Source of the DNA: Clostridia bacterium
Lineage (GTDB): Bacteria > Bacillota > Clostridia > Christensenellales > Borkfalkiaceae
DNA length: 64,000 nt
Direction of reading: 5' to 3'
Assembly (NCBI GenBank): GCA_017468085.1
Contig: JAFUJR010000027.1
Span: 62,001 to 126,000, forward strand
The translations under genes were made by a program, and so were the position numbers. Shown here in pieces: positions 45,403 to 54,244 of this stretch. Positions within the stretch are counted from its first letter, which is position 1; each line of letters starts with the position of its first letter. The notes beneath the pieces are model-generated. The model did no database searches, was not told where the DNA came from, and saw only the letters and a list, made by a program, of their open reading frames with translations.

Positions 45403-45519
45403 ATGAAAAAAGAGTATCAGGATGTAGCTTTAGAAATTGTTCTCCTTATCGAGGACGCGGTGCGTTGCTCCAATGAGTATAGCGTTGGCGACGACACAAG
45501 TGAGGACATTTTCGACTAA
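45403..45519 (+). CDS. 38-residue peptide, family shared with the 18400 peptide
   Basis: The gene has AAGGAGG well placed 12 bases upstream and its own promoter. It starts MKKEYQDVALEIVLL, continues with EDAVRCS and ends in an acidic tail (DDTSEDIFD). It shares MK-x-x-Y, LEIV, ED and R-x-S with the 40-residue peptide at 18400, in the same order and spacing apart from one residue. It is soluble and acidic. It lies 26 bases before the 2030-aa surface protein and is first on that transcript, whereas the other peptide is last on its transcript. Function unknown. Confidence 0.7.
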   Translation: MKKEYQDVALEIVLLIEDAVRCSNEYSVGDDTSEDIFD

Positions 45520-45545
45520 GGCAAAAGAAAAGGAGGAAACTAAGT

Positions 45546-48500
45546 ATGACAAAAATTACGAAGAAAATTGTTGGTTTAATTTTTGGCGCAATCGCTTTCG
45601 TTGCCTTTTCTTTCGGGCTCGTATTCACGACGCCCCAAGTCAAGACGGCAAAAGCAGAAAGTGTCGCGGTTACGTTCAGCCAAGCGTTATCTGAAGGACA
45701 CGACAACGAAAAGACGGGCTATTTGCAAGTGCGTATGGATACGGACGGTTTAACTTGGAACGGCTCTTACAACGATAAGTTGGTAAGTGAATTGCCCGGT
45801 AACGTTGCCAACCACGTTACTGTAAACGGTAGTACGTTGACCGAGCTTTCCAATATGAACACAAGCACGTTGCCGGTTATCGTTACCATGCAACCTGCAG
45901 GTTCGTTTAGCTTTATCCGCGTATGGGTACCTACCGACTTTATGACGGACAGTCAATTATACTCTTTGGGTATAATAGACGGCTTTTCGTTTGTAGACGA
46001 CGGAACGAACGGAACGGGAACGACCTTTACCAGTTCGGCGATTGCCTATTCGCGTAGTGTGCAACTCGGCGGTTTTACCAACGTAAAGAATTATTCGGAT
46101 AAAACCGAACTTTTGACGGCTTCCGACGTTACCATCGGTGATGCGGTAATGGCGAATGTCGATTGTTTAGAGGTGGAAATTACTGCCTCAAAATTGAGCA
46201 GTTATTCCTATGAGATTATGGGTAGTCCAGCTGCGGCGCAACTTATGCGTAATATGGTTCACATCAACGGTAAATCTGTTGAAACGTGGAATACACAGCT
46301 TATTGCAGAAGATCCTGCATACGAAACGGCTTATGGTATGTATAGATGTTTCCCTCAAAATTCCGCTACCTCGGGACACGAAAAATTCCATAGACCGATT
46401 GGTCTTTACGCTACGGATACGGGTTTGAAATTGCATATTTTCTATAACGTAATTGCAAATTTTGACGAAATCGTTATCACGCTTAGCGAAGGCTGTACTG
46501 GTGAGCTTTCCACGATTGTTACGGAAAGGGTTTCCAAAACTGTATGGACGCAGGAAGCCGTGAATATCACCAGTATGCTGACTTTCTTGGATAACACCTC
46601 TGCGAACGCAGCTTCCGAAGGTTATAAAAACTATTATATTCATTTGAATGATTCTTCAAAAACCTATTGGAGCAAACCTCCCATGGGCGGCGTTTTGAAT
46701 GAGGGCGATCCCCTGGGCGCGAACGGCGGTCAAACGCAAATGCGTTATATTTACTTCAATGGCACGTCTCTTTACGATATAAATAAAGGCGATGACGGTA
46801 GTTATGGTTCCACGCAAGCGAACATCGCAAACGGCAGTGTATATGCGCCAATTGTAGTATGGATGACCAGTGAGGTCGGCGGTTCGGTAAAGCTTTACGT
46901 GCCTGACTTGTTTGGCGGCGAGGGTACGACGGCTGCGGAAAACCATAAGGAAATTATTTTCAAAAAGGGCTTTGCCATTTATGAAAACGGCGTTTCCTGC
47001 TACCTTTCAAACGACGTTGTTTTCACCAACGACGGCGCAGGTAATTGGACGAAGGAAATAAAAGGTATTGAAATCGAAACCGAAGTTACGGGCATTATCA
47101 CCAAAGCAAACCGTACGGACGGCGGCACAAACGAAAGATTTTTTATCATTCAGCTTTCCAACAACGACTATTCGGGTGCATCTACGACGAGTATCTTGGA
47201 CTTTAGTTCTTTGTTCGGTTATATCGACGTTGGCGGCACGGTTATAAACAGCACTCCTAGTGAACCTTTCTTCAACGTATGGGGGGTTGAAAACAGCGTT
47301 GCGTTCCGTATTTCCGGTTGGACGGCGGAAAACGTGCAACAAGCACCTTACATCACTATTAAAGCGGGCGCAAAATTCCCTTCCTATAATACGCAATATA
47401 ACGGCGGCGCTTTGACGTATTACGTAACGACGGAAGATATTACGTTTAATCACGACGTTCCCAACGATACGTGGACGGTTGCTACGCTTAGCGGGGAAGA
47501 GTATACCGTAACCTTCACGGTAGACGGCGCAACCTACCATACGGCAACGGTTACGGGCGGCGCAACGGTGAGCGCGCCTGAAGCGCCTACCAAGGCAGAG
47601 GATGAAAACTATACCTACACCTTCAACCAATGGCTGTTGGATGGCGAAGCGTACGATTTTAATACGACGGTTACAAGCGATATCACCCTCGTTGCAGAGT
47701 TCACGGCAACGCAAAAAGCAGGGGATAAAGATATCACGAGCGAACTTGCGTTTGTTCATCAAGATCAACAATACAACGGTACGGAAACGTACATGATTAA
47801 AACCACCAACGCTTATTGGACGAAAGCGGCAATGCAAGGCGGTTGCTTGAACGAATACGACCCTGAAAATGCAGGCGGCGGTCAGGAAGTTTTGAAATAT
47901 ATCTATTTCAACGGCACTTCGCTGTACGATATCAATAAAAACGAACACGGTAGTTTCGGTTCCGAACAAGGCAATATTGTAACCGGCGGCATTTACGCGC
48001 CTTTCTTGGCAACGGTTGGCTTAGACGGCACGTATAGTTACGTTCAAATTCATATGCCCACCTTGTACGGTGGCGAGGGGACGACGGCAAACGAAAACCA
48101 TAAGAGCTTTGAGGTGAAATCAGGGTTTGCGTTGACGGAAAACGGCGTTACTTATAAGGTTACGCAGGATATCAAATGGGTCAACCTTAACGGCAACTGG
48201 GTAAACGGAAATTCGACCTTTGCGGCTGACACCGTTGAAATCGGCAACCTGCGCGTTGACGGCGATGCAAACGAGCTTTATAAAGTGGATATTGTTTCCG
48301 AAAGCTGGAACGTTACGTGTAATTACTACGATTTCATGTACGATGGGAATTATGCGGAATATCGTAAATTTTTCTTCATTAACGGCGTATCCGTTTACGA
48401 TATCAATACGAATACGGACGACAGCGAATACGTTTACAGTACGTTCCCGATGACGGGTAGCGATGATAGCACATTTGCGCATCCCGTATTGATTCAAGCC

Positions 48501-51500
48501 ATGAACCAGGGCGGCGACCCTTATACGATTACCCTTTGGATTCATAAAAACTATATCAATAGCTTAGACGGGGAAATCGTGGTAACGCTCGGCGCAGGTT
48601 ATAACGTGTATACGGACGGTCTTGCGTTGGCGGAAGACGTAAGCTATGCTTTGAATTTTACAGTAGAAATTGACAACGGTACCAATTCGTACTCGGCGAC
48701 TATGTTCCAGGGTACGACGGTAGGTAGCTTGGGCACGCCTTCAAAATCCATGACCTCTACCACGAAATATGCGTTCGAGGGTTGGTATGACGCGAATACG
48801 GATACGAAGCTTTCTGCAGAAACGGTTATTACAGCGGATATGAGCCTCGAGGCAAGATTTACTGAAACGACGGTAAACCTTATTGAAACGGATATTGAAA
48901 CGGCAACCTATTTCATTAATGATGAGGATAATAAGGATAGATGGTTCTATTTCACCCTTACCGAACACGACTATCCTACCGATGTAAGCACGGATGACTT
49001 TACCAATGATTACGTGAAGAGTATCGGGCTTTTGGATATGGTTACCTTGATAGGTGATATAACGTTGGGTAGTACTTCGGTTACGGAAGCAACGCTCGCG
49101 GAAATTTATACCGCGAACGGATACGGCGAAGCTATATACATGAATATTTGGGATACGACCAATTATTTGGGTACGATTGCATTCCGTATCCCCGGCGTTA
49201 ACACCATTACGGAAGTGGTTGTAGAAGAAGGCGCGTTCTTCCCTTCTTACGCCTATGTATCGGGGAGCACGACGGTAGAAACCTATTATATGCTTCCCAA
49301 AACGGTAACGGCGATCAACAATAACGAAGAGGGCTTAAATGGCGTGCTCGTTCCCGAACAGTCGGCGGCGTATGATATTCAAATGGCAGAGGGCGCAGGC
49401 GTTCGTTTGTCCGCAGGTAACGATTATACCACGAGCGGACTTCGTTTTGAAACGAAGATTTCCGTAGACGACGTGGTGGCTTTGGCTACGCTTGTAGACG
49501 ACGGCGTTTATGATAACGTTGAATTCGGTACGCTTATCGTGCCTAAGGATTATATGGTTGGCGGCTTGTTCACACACGAGTGGTTAGCAAGCAACGGCTT
49601 TAATTATATTGACAAAATAGCCTCCGTAACAGCGGAAGCCGACACGGGGATCTACGAATTCGCAAAGGAGGAGGACGGATATTATTCCTACTTCTTGTCC
49701 ATTGTTAATTTGAAAGAGACGAATCTGAACAGAGAGTTTGTCGGTCTTGGTTATATTAAGATTTCTGTGGGCGAAGATATTATCTACGTTTATGCAGATT
49801 ATGAGTCCACTAATGCGCGTTCGGCGTCCTTCGTTGCAAATGCGGCAATCAATGACCGCAGTGAAGAAGCGACGGACGAATATGATAACTACATTGAAGA
49901 GGGCAACAACTATTCGCCTTATACGGAAGTAGACCTTGAATTCTTAAAAGGATACATTACGTGGACCGAAACCTCGGCTGTTGCGTCCGAAGCGTTGACG
50001 GATTTGTCCGTCAAGGGCGGTGTCCAAACGATTACGCCTACTACGCAAGCGCTTGCAGGTCCTTACGTAGAGCTTGTGTATAAAACCAACGTAAACGTTT
50101 GGGGCGTATTCACTTACACGGACGGTAGCAAGACGGCAAATGAGGACTTCTACTTGCAGGCAGGCACGACGAGCCATAAGCAATACCTCGATATTTTCCG
50201 TTCCAACGGCGTAGGCTACGGTATGGATACGAGCAACTTGTCTATGACCTCCATCAAATTCACCAATGCAGAGTTGGCAACCAGCAGTGCACCTGCAGGC
50301 GAAGTGCAGATTTTCGGTCTTTATTCGCAGAACAAAACGGTGGATATGGATAACCAAGAGATTTACCTTACGGTAGATCAGATAGACGGTTCTCAAATGA
50401 CGGTGGGTGCGCACCTCGGTCTTGGCGGCGCGCTTACCTATCTTGCAAAATCGGGCATTTACGAAGGTGTAACAAATGCGTCTTATAATAGCGGTAACGT
50501 TCAGTTAAGTACCAGTACTAGTACTTTTGTTGAAACACATAAAACAAATTTGTGGGGTACTTCGTCGGAAGCAGGCTATTATGGACACGCAACCAGCAGT
50601 AAAGCGGCAGACGGTGCAGTTAACCTTATCAATAACTACGACGCAGGTCGTCAAATTCAGCAATCTTGGTATGCACAAGTCGGCGGCAGCGATAGCGCAA
50701 CTGCAGGTGAAAACGGCTATACGCGTGCATTCTGTAAAACGGAAAGTTCTACGGGTAAATATTGGCCGTACAACCCCGTTCAAGCAGGCGACGTTGTAAG
50801 TAACCCCGGTCAAATCGTCGATTATGAAATTACTGACAGCTATATCTACGTAAAAACACGTGCAATGGACTGGGCAAAGGGTAAAGGCAGCGATAGCCTT
50901 TCCGGTACGGTAGAGGGCGGCGTTACGACGAAGTCGTATATGGAAAATTACTATCGTTTGAAAGACGACGGTACGCTTACCGTAAACAATTCCTTCGTGG
51001 ATTGGAACGGCTTCACCGATATGGGTGATTGCGAGTGGGCTTCTACCGAGCTTCCCGCAGTATATCCCGTTCAAACCTTAAACTATTACGTAACGAATAT
51101 GGACGGCGACGGTAGCTGGTCGGATGCACTTGAATACAGATCCGATTTGGCTAGTTGGGTCAGTGCAGATACTAGCGTAAGACAAACAGGCGATGAAAGC
51201 AAGGTGGAAAATTGGTTCGCTTGGGCAAACGGTGGAAGTGGCTCTGCAATCGGTTTGGGTATGTATATTCCTAACGTATACAGTTTTGTTTCGGGTAGAT
51301 CTAAACAGAGTAATGCGAATTCGGTATCTGCGAACCGCAACTCGAGCAGCAATATCTTAGCCGAAAAAGGCTTGATGTCCAATATGCAAGATATCCAATA
51401 TACTTATCAGAGTACGTACGTATCCAACACCAGCTATACGGCGCCCGGCGTTCTCTTCCGTATGGAAGCCTACGTGCCTATCGAATATAGCTACGTGCTT

Positions 51501-51638
51501 TGCGTAAATACGGTGGATAACATCCGTTCGACCTTCAAAAACATCTATGATAACGGTACGGTTACCAACGCAGGCAACGCGTACGAAAAGGTTGGTCTTG
51601 ACGCATGGGCTCGTGCAGACAAGGTTTGGACCTGGTAA
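45546..51638 (+). CDS. Giant secreted repeat protein with C-terminal beta-rich domain (2030 aa)
   Basis: A signal peptide covers residues ~5-38 (AKA). About seven diverged units of the shared domain begin near residues 39, 188, 338, 510, 726, 895 and 1113. The best pair, units at 338 and 726, has YIYFNGTSLYDIN, GGEGTT and KKGFA or KSGFA. InlB-like connectors lie at ~655-720 and ~1040-1105. At ~1280 a domain with MAEGAGVR and GLRF matches one in the 2206-aa protein. From ~1600 to the end is a domain with LGGALTYLAKSG and NLINNYDAGRQIQQSWY, a pattern I associate with uncharacterised secreted carbohydrate-active proteins of mutarotase-like fold. No C-terminal anchor. AAGGAGG precedes ATG 45546. 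Confidence 0.75.
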   Translation: MTKITKKIVGLIFGAIAFVAFSFGLVFTTPQVKTAKAESVAVTFSQALSEGHDNEKTGYLQVRMDTDGLTWNGSYNDKLVSELPGNVANHVTVNGSTLTELSNMNTSTLPVIVTMQPAGSFSFIRVWVPTDFMTDSQLYSLGIIDGFSFVDDGTNGTGTTFTSSAIAYSRSVQLGGFTNVKNYSDKTELLTASDVTIGDAVMANVDCLEVEITASKLSSYSYEIMGSPAAAQLMRNMVHINGKSVETWNTQLIAEDPAYETAYGMYRCFPQNSATSGHEKFHRPIGLYATDTGLKLHIFYNVIANFDEIVITLSEGCTGELSTIVTERVSKTVWTQEAVNITSMLTFLDNTSANAASEGYKNYYIHLNDSSKTYWSKPPMGGVLNEGDPLGANGGQTQMRYIYFNGTSLYDINKGDDGSYGSTQANIANGSVYAPIVVWMTSEVGGSVKLYVPDLFGGEGTTAAENHKEIIFKKGFAIYENGVSCYLSNDVVFTNDGAGNWTKEIKGIEIETEVTGIITKANRTDGGTNERFFIIQLSNNDYSGASTTSILDFSSLFGYIDVGGTVINSTPSEPFFNVWGVENSVAFRISGWTAENVQQAPYITIKAGAKFPSYNTQYNGGALTYYVTTEDITFNHDVPNDTWTVATLSGEEYTVTFTVDGATYHTATVTGGATVSAPEAPTKAEDENYTYTFNQWLLDGEAYDFNTTVTSDITLVAEFTATQKAGDKDITSELAFVHQDQQYNGTETYMIKTTNAYWTKAAMQGGCLNEYDPENAGGGQEVLKYIYFNGTSLYDINKNEHGSFGSEQGNIVTGGIYAPFLATVGLDGTYSYVQIHMPTLYGGEGTTANENHKSFEVKSGFALTENGVTYKVTQDIKWVNLNGNWVNGNSTFAADTVEIGNLRVDGDANELYKVDIVSESWNVTCNYYDFMYDGNYAEYRKFFFINGVSVYDINTNTDDSEYVYSTFPMTGSDDSTFAHPVLIQAMNQGGDPYTITLWIHKNYINSLDGEIVVTLGAGYNVYTDGLALAEDVSYALNFTVEIDNGTNSYSATMFQGTTVGSLGTPSKSMTSTTKYAFEGWYDANTDTKLSAETVITADMSLEARFTETTVNLIETDIETATYFINDEDNKDRWFYFTLTEHDYPTDVSTDDFTNDYVKSIGLLDMVTLIGDITLGSTSVTEATLAEIYTANGYGEAIYMNIWDTTNYLGTIAFRIPGVNTITEVVVEEGAFFPSYAYVSGSTTVETYYMLPKTVTAINNNEEGLNGVLVPEQSAAYDIQMAEGAGVRLSAGNDYTTSGLRFETKISVDDVVALATLVDDGVYDNVEFGTLIVPKDYMVGGLFTHEWLASNGFNYIDKIASVTAEADTGIYEFAKEEDGYYSYFLSIVNLKETNLNREFVGLGYIKISVGEDIIYVYADYESTNARSASFVANAAINDRSEEATDEYDNYIEEGNNYSPYTEVDLEFLKGYITWTETSAVASEALTDLSVKGGVQTITPTTQALAGPYVELVYKTNVNVWGVFTYTDGSKTANEDFYLQAGTTSHKQYLDIFRSNGVGYGMDTSNLSMTSIKFTNAELATSSAPAGEVQIFGLYSQNKTVDMDNQEIYLTVDQIDGSQMTVGAHLGLGGALTYLAKSGIYEGVTNASYNSGNVQLSTSTSTFVETHKTNLWGTSSEAGYYGHATSSKAADGAVNLINNYDAGRQIQQSWYAQVGGSDSATAGENGYTRAFCKTESSTGKYWPYNPVQAGDVVSNPGQIVDYEITDSYIYVKTRAMDWAKGKGSDSLSGTVEGGVTTKSYMENYYRLKDDGTLTVNNSFVDWNGFTDMGDCEWASTELPAVYPVQTLNYYVTNMDGDGSWSDALEYRSDLASWVSADTSVRQTGDESKVENWFAWANGGSGSAIGLGMYIPNVYSFVSGRSKQSNANSVSANRNSSSNILAEKGLMSNMQDIQYTYQSTYVSNTSYTAPGVLFRMEAYVPIEYSYVLCVNTVDNIRSTFKNIYDNGTVTNAGNAYEKVGLDAWARADKVWTW

Positions 51639-51676
51639 GTTTTTAGCTGAATAAAATCAGGGCAACAAACAAAAAC

Positions 51677-51710
51677 AAAGGGGAATACCGCAGGGTATTC
51701 CCTTTCGTTT
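51677..51710 (+). terminator. Terminator after the 2030-aa gene
   Basis: GGGAATACC (51681-51689) pairs with GGTATTCCC (51694-51702), flanked by AAAG and TTTC-type bases and followed by a T-rich stretch. Confidence 0.75.
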
Positions 51711-51781
51711 AGTATAAATATAATTATCCATTATTTGCTAAAAATTTATCGATTTGAACGATTTAAAATTATAAAATACTC

Positions 51782-51810
51782 TTGATATTTTGATTAAAAA
51801 ATGATAGAAT
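51782..51810 (+). promoter_or_regulatory. Promoter of the hydrogenase operon
   Basis: TTGATA (51782-51787), 17 bases, TAGAAT (51805-51810), 49 bases before the first gene. No palindromic Rex-type site was recognised next to it. Confidence 0.65.
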
Positions 51811-51859
51811 ATAAATAATGGACATATTTTGTCAATATTAGCTACAAAGGAGGCCGAAC

Positions 51860-52348
51860 ATGGCTCATTTGCAAGAAGCGGCTGTGCGTAAAATCAACGA
51901 GATCTGCGATAGATACGTCAATGATAAAACGCCGCTTATGATGATTCTCAGCGACATCCAAAAAGAATACGGATACATTCCCTTAGAGGTGCAGGAGCTC
52001 GTTTCTAAAAGAACGGGCGTTTCCGTTGCGGAAATCTACGGCGTTGTAACCTTTTATTCTTTTTTCTCTTTGCAACCCAAAGGAAAATACGTCATTGGCG
52101 TATGCTTGGGTACGGCATGCTACGTAAAGGGCGCGCAACAGGTACTTGATAAATTTTCCGAAATTATCGGTATTAAACCCGGTGAAACGTCTACGGACGG
52201 CTTGTTCACGCTCGACGCGCTCCGTTGTATCGGTGCGTGCGGTATTGCGCCCGCCGTTACCATCAACGGCAAGGTATATCCCAAACTCACCGTGGACGCC
52301 GTTCCTAAGGTAATTGCAGAATATAAAGCTATGGAGGAAAACGCATAA
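51860..52348 (+). CDS. hydC: NuoE-like [2Fe-2S] subunit of NAD-linked [FeFe] hydrogenase
   Basis: This 162-aa thioredoxin-fold ferredoxin has four Cys ligands in VCLGTACYVKG and LRCIGACGIAP. It is related to NuoE of complex I and to HydC/HndA of trimeric hydrogenases. The N-terminal helical part (KINEICDRY, SDIQKEYGYIP) is typical. It passes electrons within the soluble complex with the NuoF-like and catalytic subunits encoded next. Its stop overlaps the next ATG by one base. Confidence 0.93.
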   Translation: MAHLQEAAVRKINEICDRYVNDKTPLMMILSDIQKEYGYIPLEVQELVSKRTGVSVAEIYGVVTFYSFFSLQPKGKYVIGVCLGTACYVKGAQQVLDKFSEIIGIKPGETSTDGLFTLDALRCIGACGIAPAVTINGKVYPKLTVDAVPKVIAEYKAMEENA

Positions 52349-54231
52349 TGCTCAAGAGTTTTGACGACCTTCAAAAAAAGTGCGCGCAATGCGCGTCCTG
52401 TCTTGACGCTAAATTTACGGGCGCAGACGGAAAAAGACACATCGTTCTTTGCGGCGGTACGGGCTGCTTATCTTCCCGCTCCGACGAAATTACGGCGGAA
52501 TTCAATAGGCTTGTAGCCGAACACAACGTCCAGGATAAGGTAACCGTCAATCAGGTAGGTTGCTTTGGTTTTTGTTCACAAGGTCCGTTCGTAAAAATTT
52601 ACCCCGAAGACACCCTTTACCGCCTCGTGCAGGTAGAGGACGTTGCGGAAATTTTTGAAAAGGACGTTCTCGGCGGGGAAATCATCGACAGACTTTTGTA
52701 CGTTGATCCCAACACCGAACAAAAGGTAACTAAGCAAGAAGATATCAACTTCTATAAAAAACAGGTACGCGTTGCGCTTCACGGGTGCGGCAGTATCGAC
52801 CCTGAGGACATCAACGAAAGTCTTGGCGCAGGCGCATTCCAAGGTCTTGCGCGTGCTTTGCAGATGTCGAGAGAGGACGTTATTAAGGAAGTGCTGGATT
52901 CCGGGCTTCGCGGCAGAGGAGGCGGCGGCTTCCCTACGGGCAGAAAGTGGCAATTTGCTTACGCACAACCTGATGGCGAAAAATACGTCGTATGCAACGG
53001 CGACGAGGGCGACCCCGGCGCGTTCATGGACCGTTCCATCTTGGAAGGTAACCCCTTGGCGGTTATCGAAGGTATGATGATTGCGGGCTATGCAATCGGC
53101 GCGCAAAACGGGTATTTTTACGTACGCGCAGAATATCCCATCGCGGTCAACAGATTGAAGATGGCAATCCAGCAAGCGGAAGAACTCGGCTTGCTCGGCG
53201 ACAATATTTTGGGCACGGATTTCTCGTTTAGAGTACATATCCGTCTTGGCGCGGGCGCGTTTGTCTGCGGTGAAGAAACGGCGCTTTTGAACTCGATTGA
53301 GGGTCAGCGCGGTATGCCGCGTACCCGTCCTCCTTTCCCTGCGGTAAAGGGGCTTTGGGAAAAGCCCACCATCGTCAACAACGTAGAATCCTTGGCTTGC
53401 GTACCGTATATTTTGCGCGAGGGCGCGGCGGCGTTCTCTAAGCACGGTACCGAACGCTCTAAGGGTACGAAGGTATTTGCGCTCGGCGGTAAAATCAACA
53501 ACGTTGGATTGGTGGAAATCCCTATGGGTACGACCTTGCGCGAACTCATTTACGATATCGGCGGCGGTATCCCGAACGGCAAAAAGTTTAAGGCTATCCA
53601 AACGGGCGGCCCTTCTGGCGGTTGTTTGACGGAAGAGGACCTCGACGCGGAAATCGACTTCGACAACCTCGTTGCAAGAGGTTCGATGATGGGCTCGGGC
53701 GGCGCTATCGTCATGGACGAAGAGAACTGTATGGTCGACGTTGCAAAATTCTACATGGAATTCATCTGCGACGAATCCTGCGGTAAGTGCACTCCTTGCA
53801 GAATCGGCACGAAGAGAATGCTCGAAATTTTGACGCGCATCACCGACGGCAAGGCAACCTTGAAGGATTTAGACGAATTGGAAGAGCTGGCAAACAGTAT
53901 TAAGAGCAACTCTCTTTGCGGGCTTGGTCAAACTGCGCCCAACCCCGTATTGTCCACGCTCAAACATTTCCGTGATGAATACGTTGCGCATATCGTCGAT
54001 AAAAAATGCCCTGCGCATATCTGTAAAAACCTTATGCAGTACGAAATTATCAAGGATAAGTGCTTTGGCTGCGGTATGTGCGTAAGAGCTTGTCCCGCAA
54101 ACGCGTTTATCAAGACGGATTATATCGCGCCCGGCAAAAAATTGCCCGCATACACCATCGACCAAGATAAGTGTATCAAGTGCGGTATGTGTATTGCTTC
54201 TTGTAAATTCAAAGCAATTATTAAAAAGTAA
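52348..54231 (+). CDS. hydB: NuoF-like flavoprotein subunit of [FeFe] hydrogenase
   Basis: This 627-aa protein has an N-terminal thioredoxin-like [2Fe-2S] domain (~20-130, CGGTGCLSS), then the FMN/NADH-binding core (GLRGRGGGGFPTG, YVVCNGDEGDPGAFMDR), the [4Fe-4S] site ESCGKCTPCRIGT (~470) and a C-terminal pair of ferredoxin clusters (CFGCGMCVRACP and CIKCGMCIASC). This is the HydB/HndC design, which in studied enzymes handles NAD(H) and, with ferredoxin, electron bifurcation. Thirteen bases separate it from the catalytic subunit gene. Confidence 0.95.
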   Translation: MLKSFDDLQKKCAQCASCLDAKFTGADGKRHIVLCGGTGCLSSRSDEITAEFNRLVAEHNVQDKVTVNQVGCFGFCSQGPFVKIYPEDTLYRLVQVEDVAEIFEKDVLGGEIIDRLLYVDPNTEQKVTKQEDINFYKKQVRVALHGCGSIDPEDINESLGAGAFQGLARALQMSREDVIKEVLDSGLRGRGGGGFPTGRKWQFAYAQPDGEKYVVCNGDEGDPGAFMDRSILEGNPLAVIEGMMIAGYAIGAQNGYFYVRAEYPIAVNRLKMAIQQAEELGLLGDNILGTDFSFRVHIRLGAGAFVCGEETALLNSIEGQRGMPRTRPPFPAVKGLWEKPTIVNNVESLACVPYILREGAAAFSKHGTERSKGTKVFALGGKINNVGLVEIPMGTTLRELIYDIGGGIPNGKKFKAIQTGGPSGGCLTEEDLDAEIDFDNLVARGSMMGSGGAIVMDEENCMVDVAKFYMEFICDESCGKCTPCRIGTKRMLEILTRITDGKATLKDLDELEELANSIKSNSLCGLGQTAPNPVLSTLKHFRDEYVAHIVDKKCPAHICKNLMQYEIIKDKCFGCGMCVRACPANAFIKTDYIAPGKKLPAYTIDQDKCIKCGMCIASCKFKAIIKK

Positions 54232-54244
54232 GGAGGAATGAACT

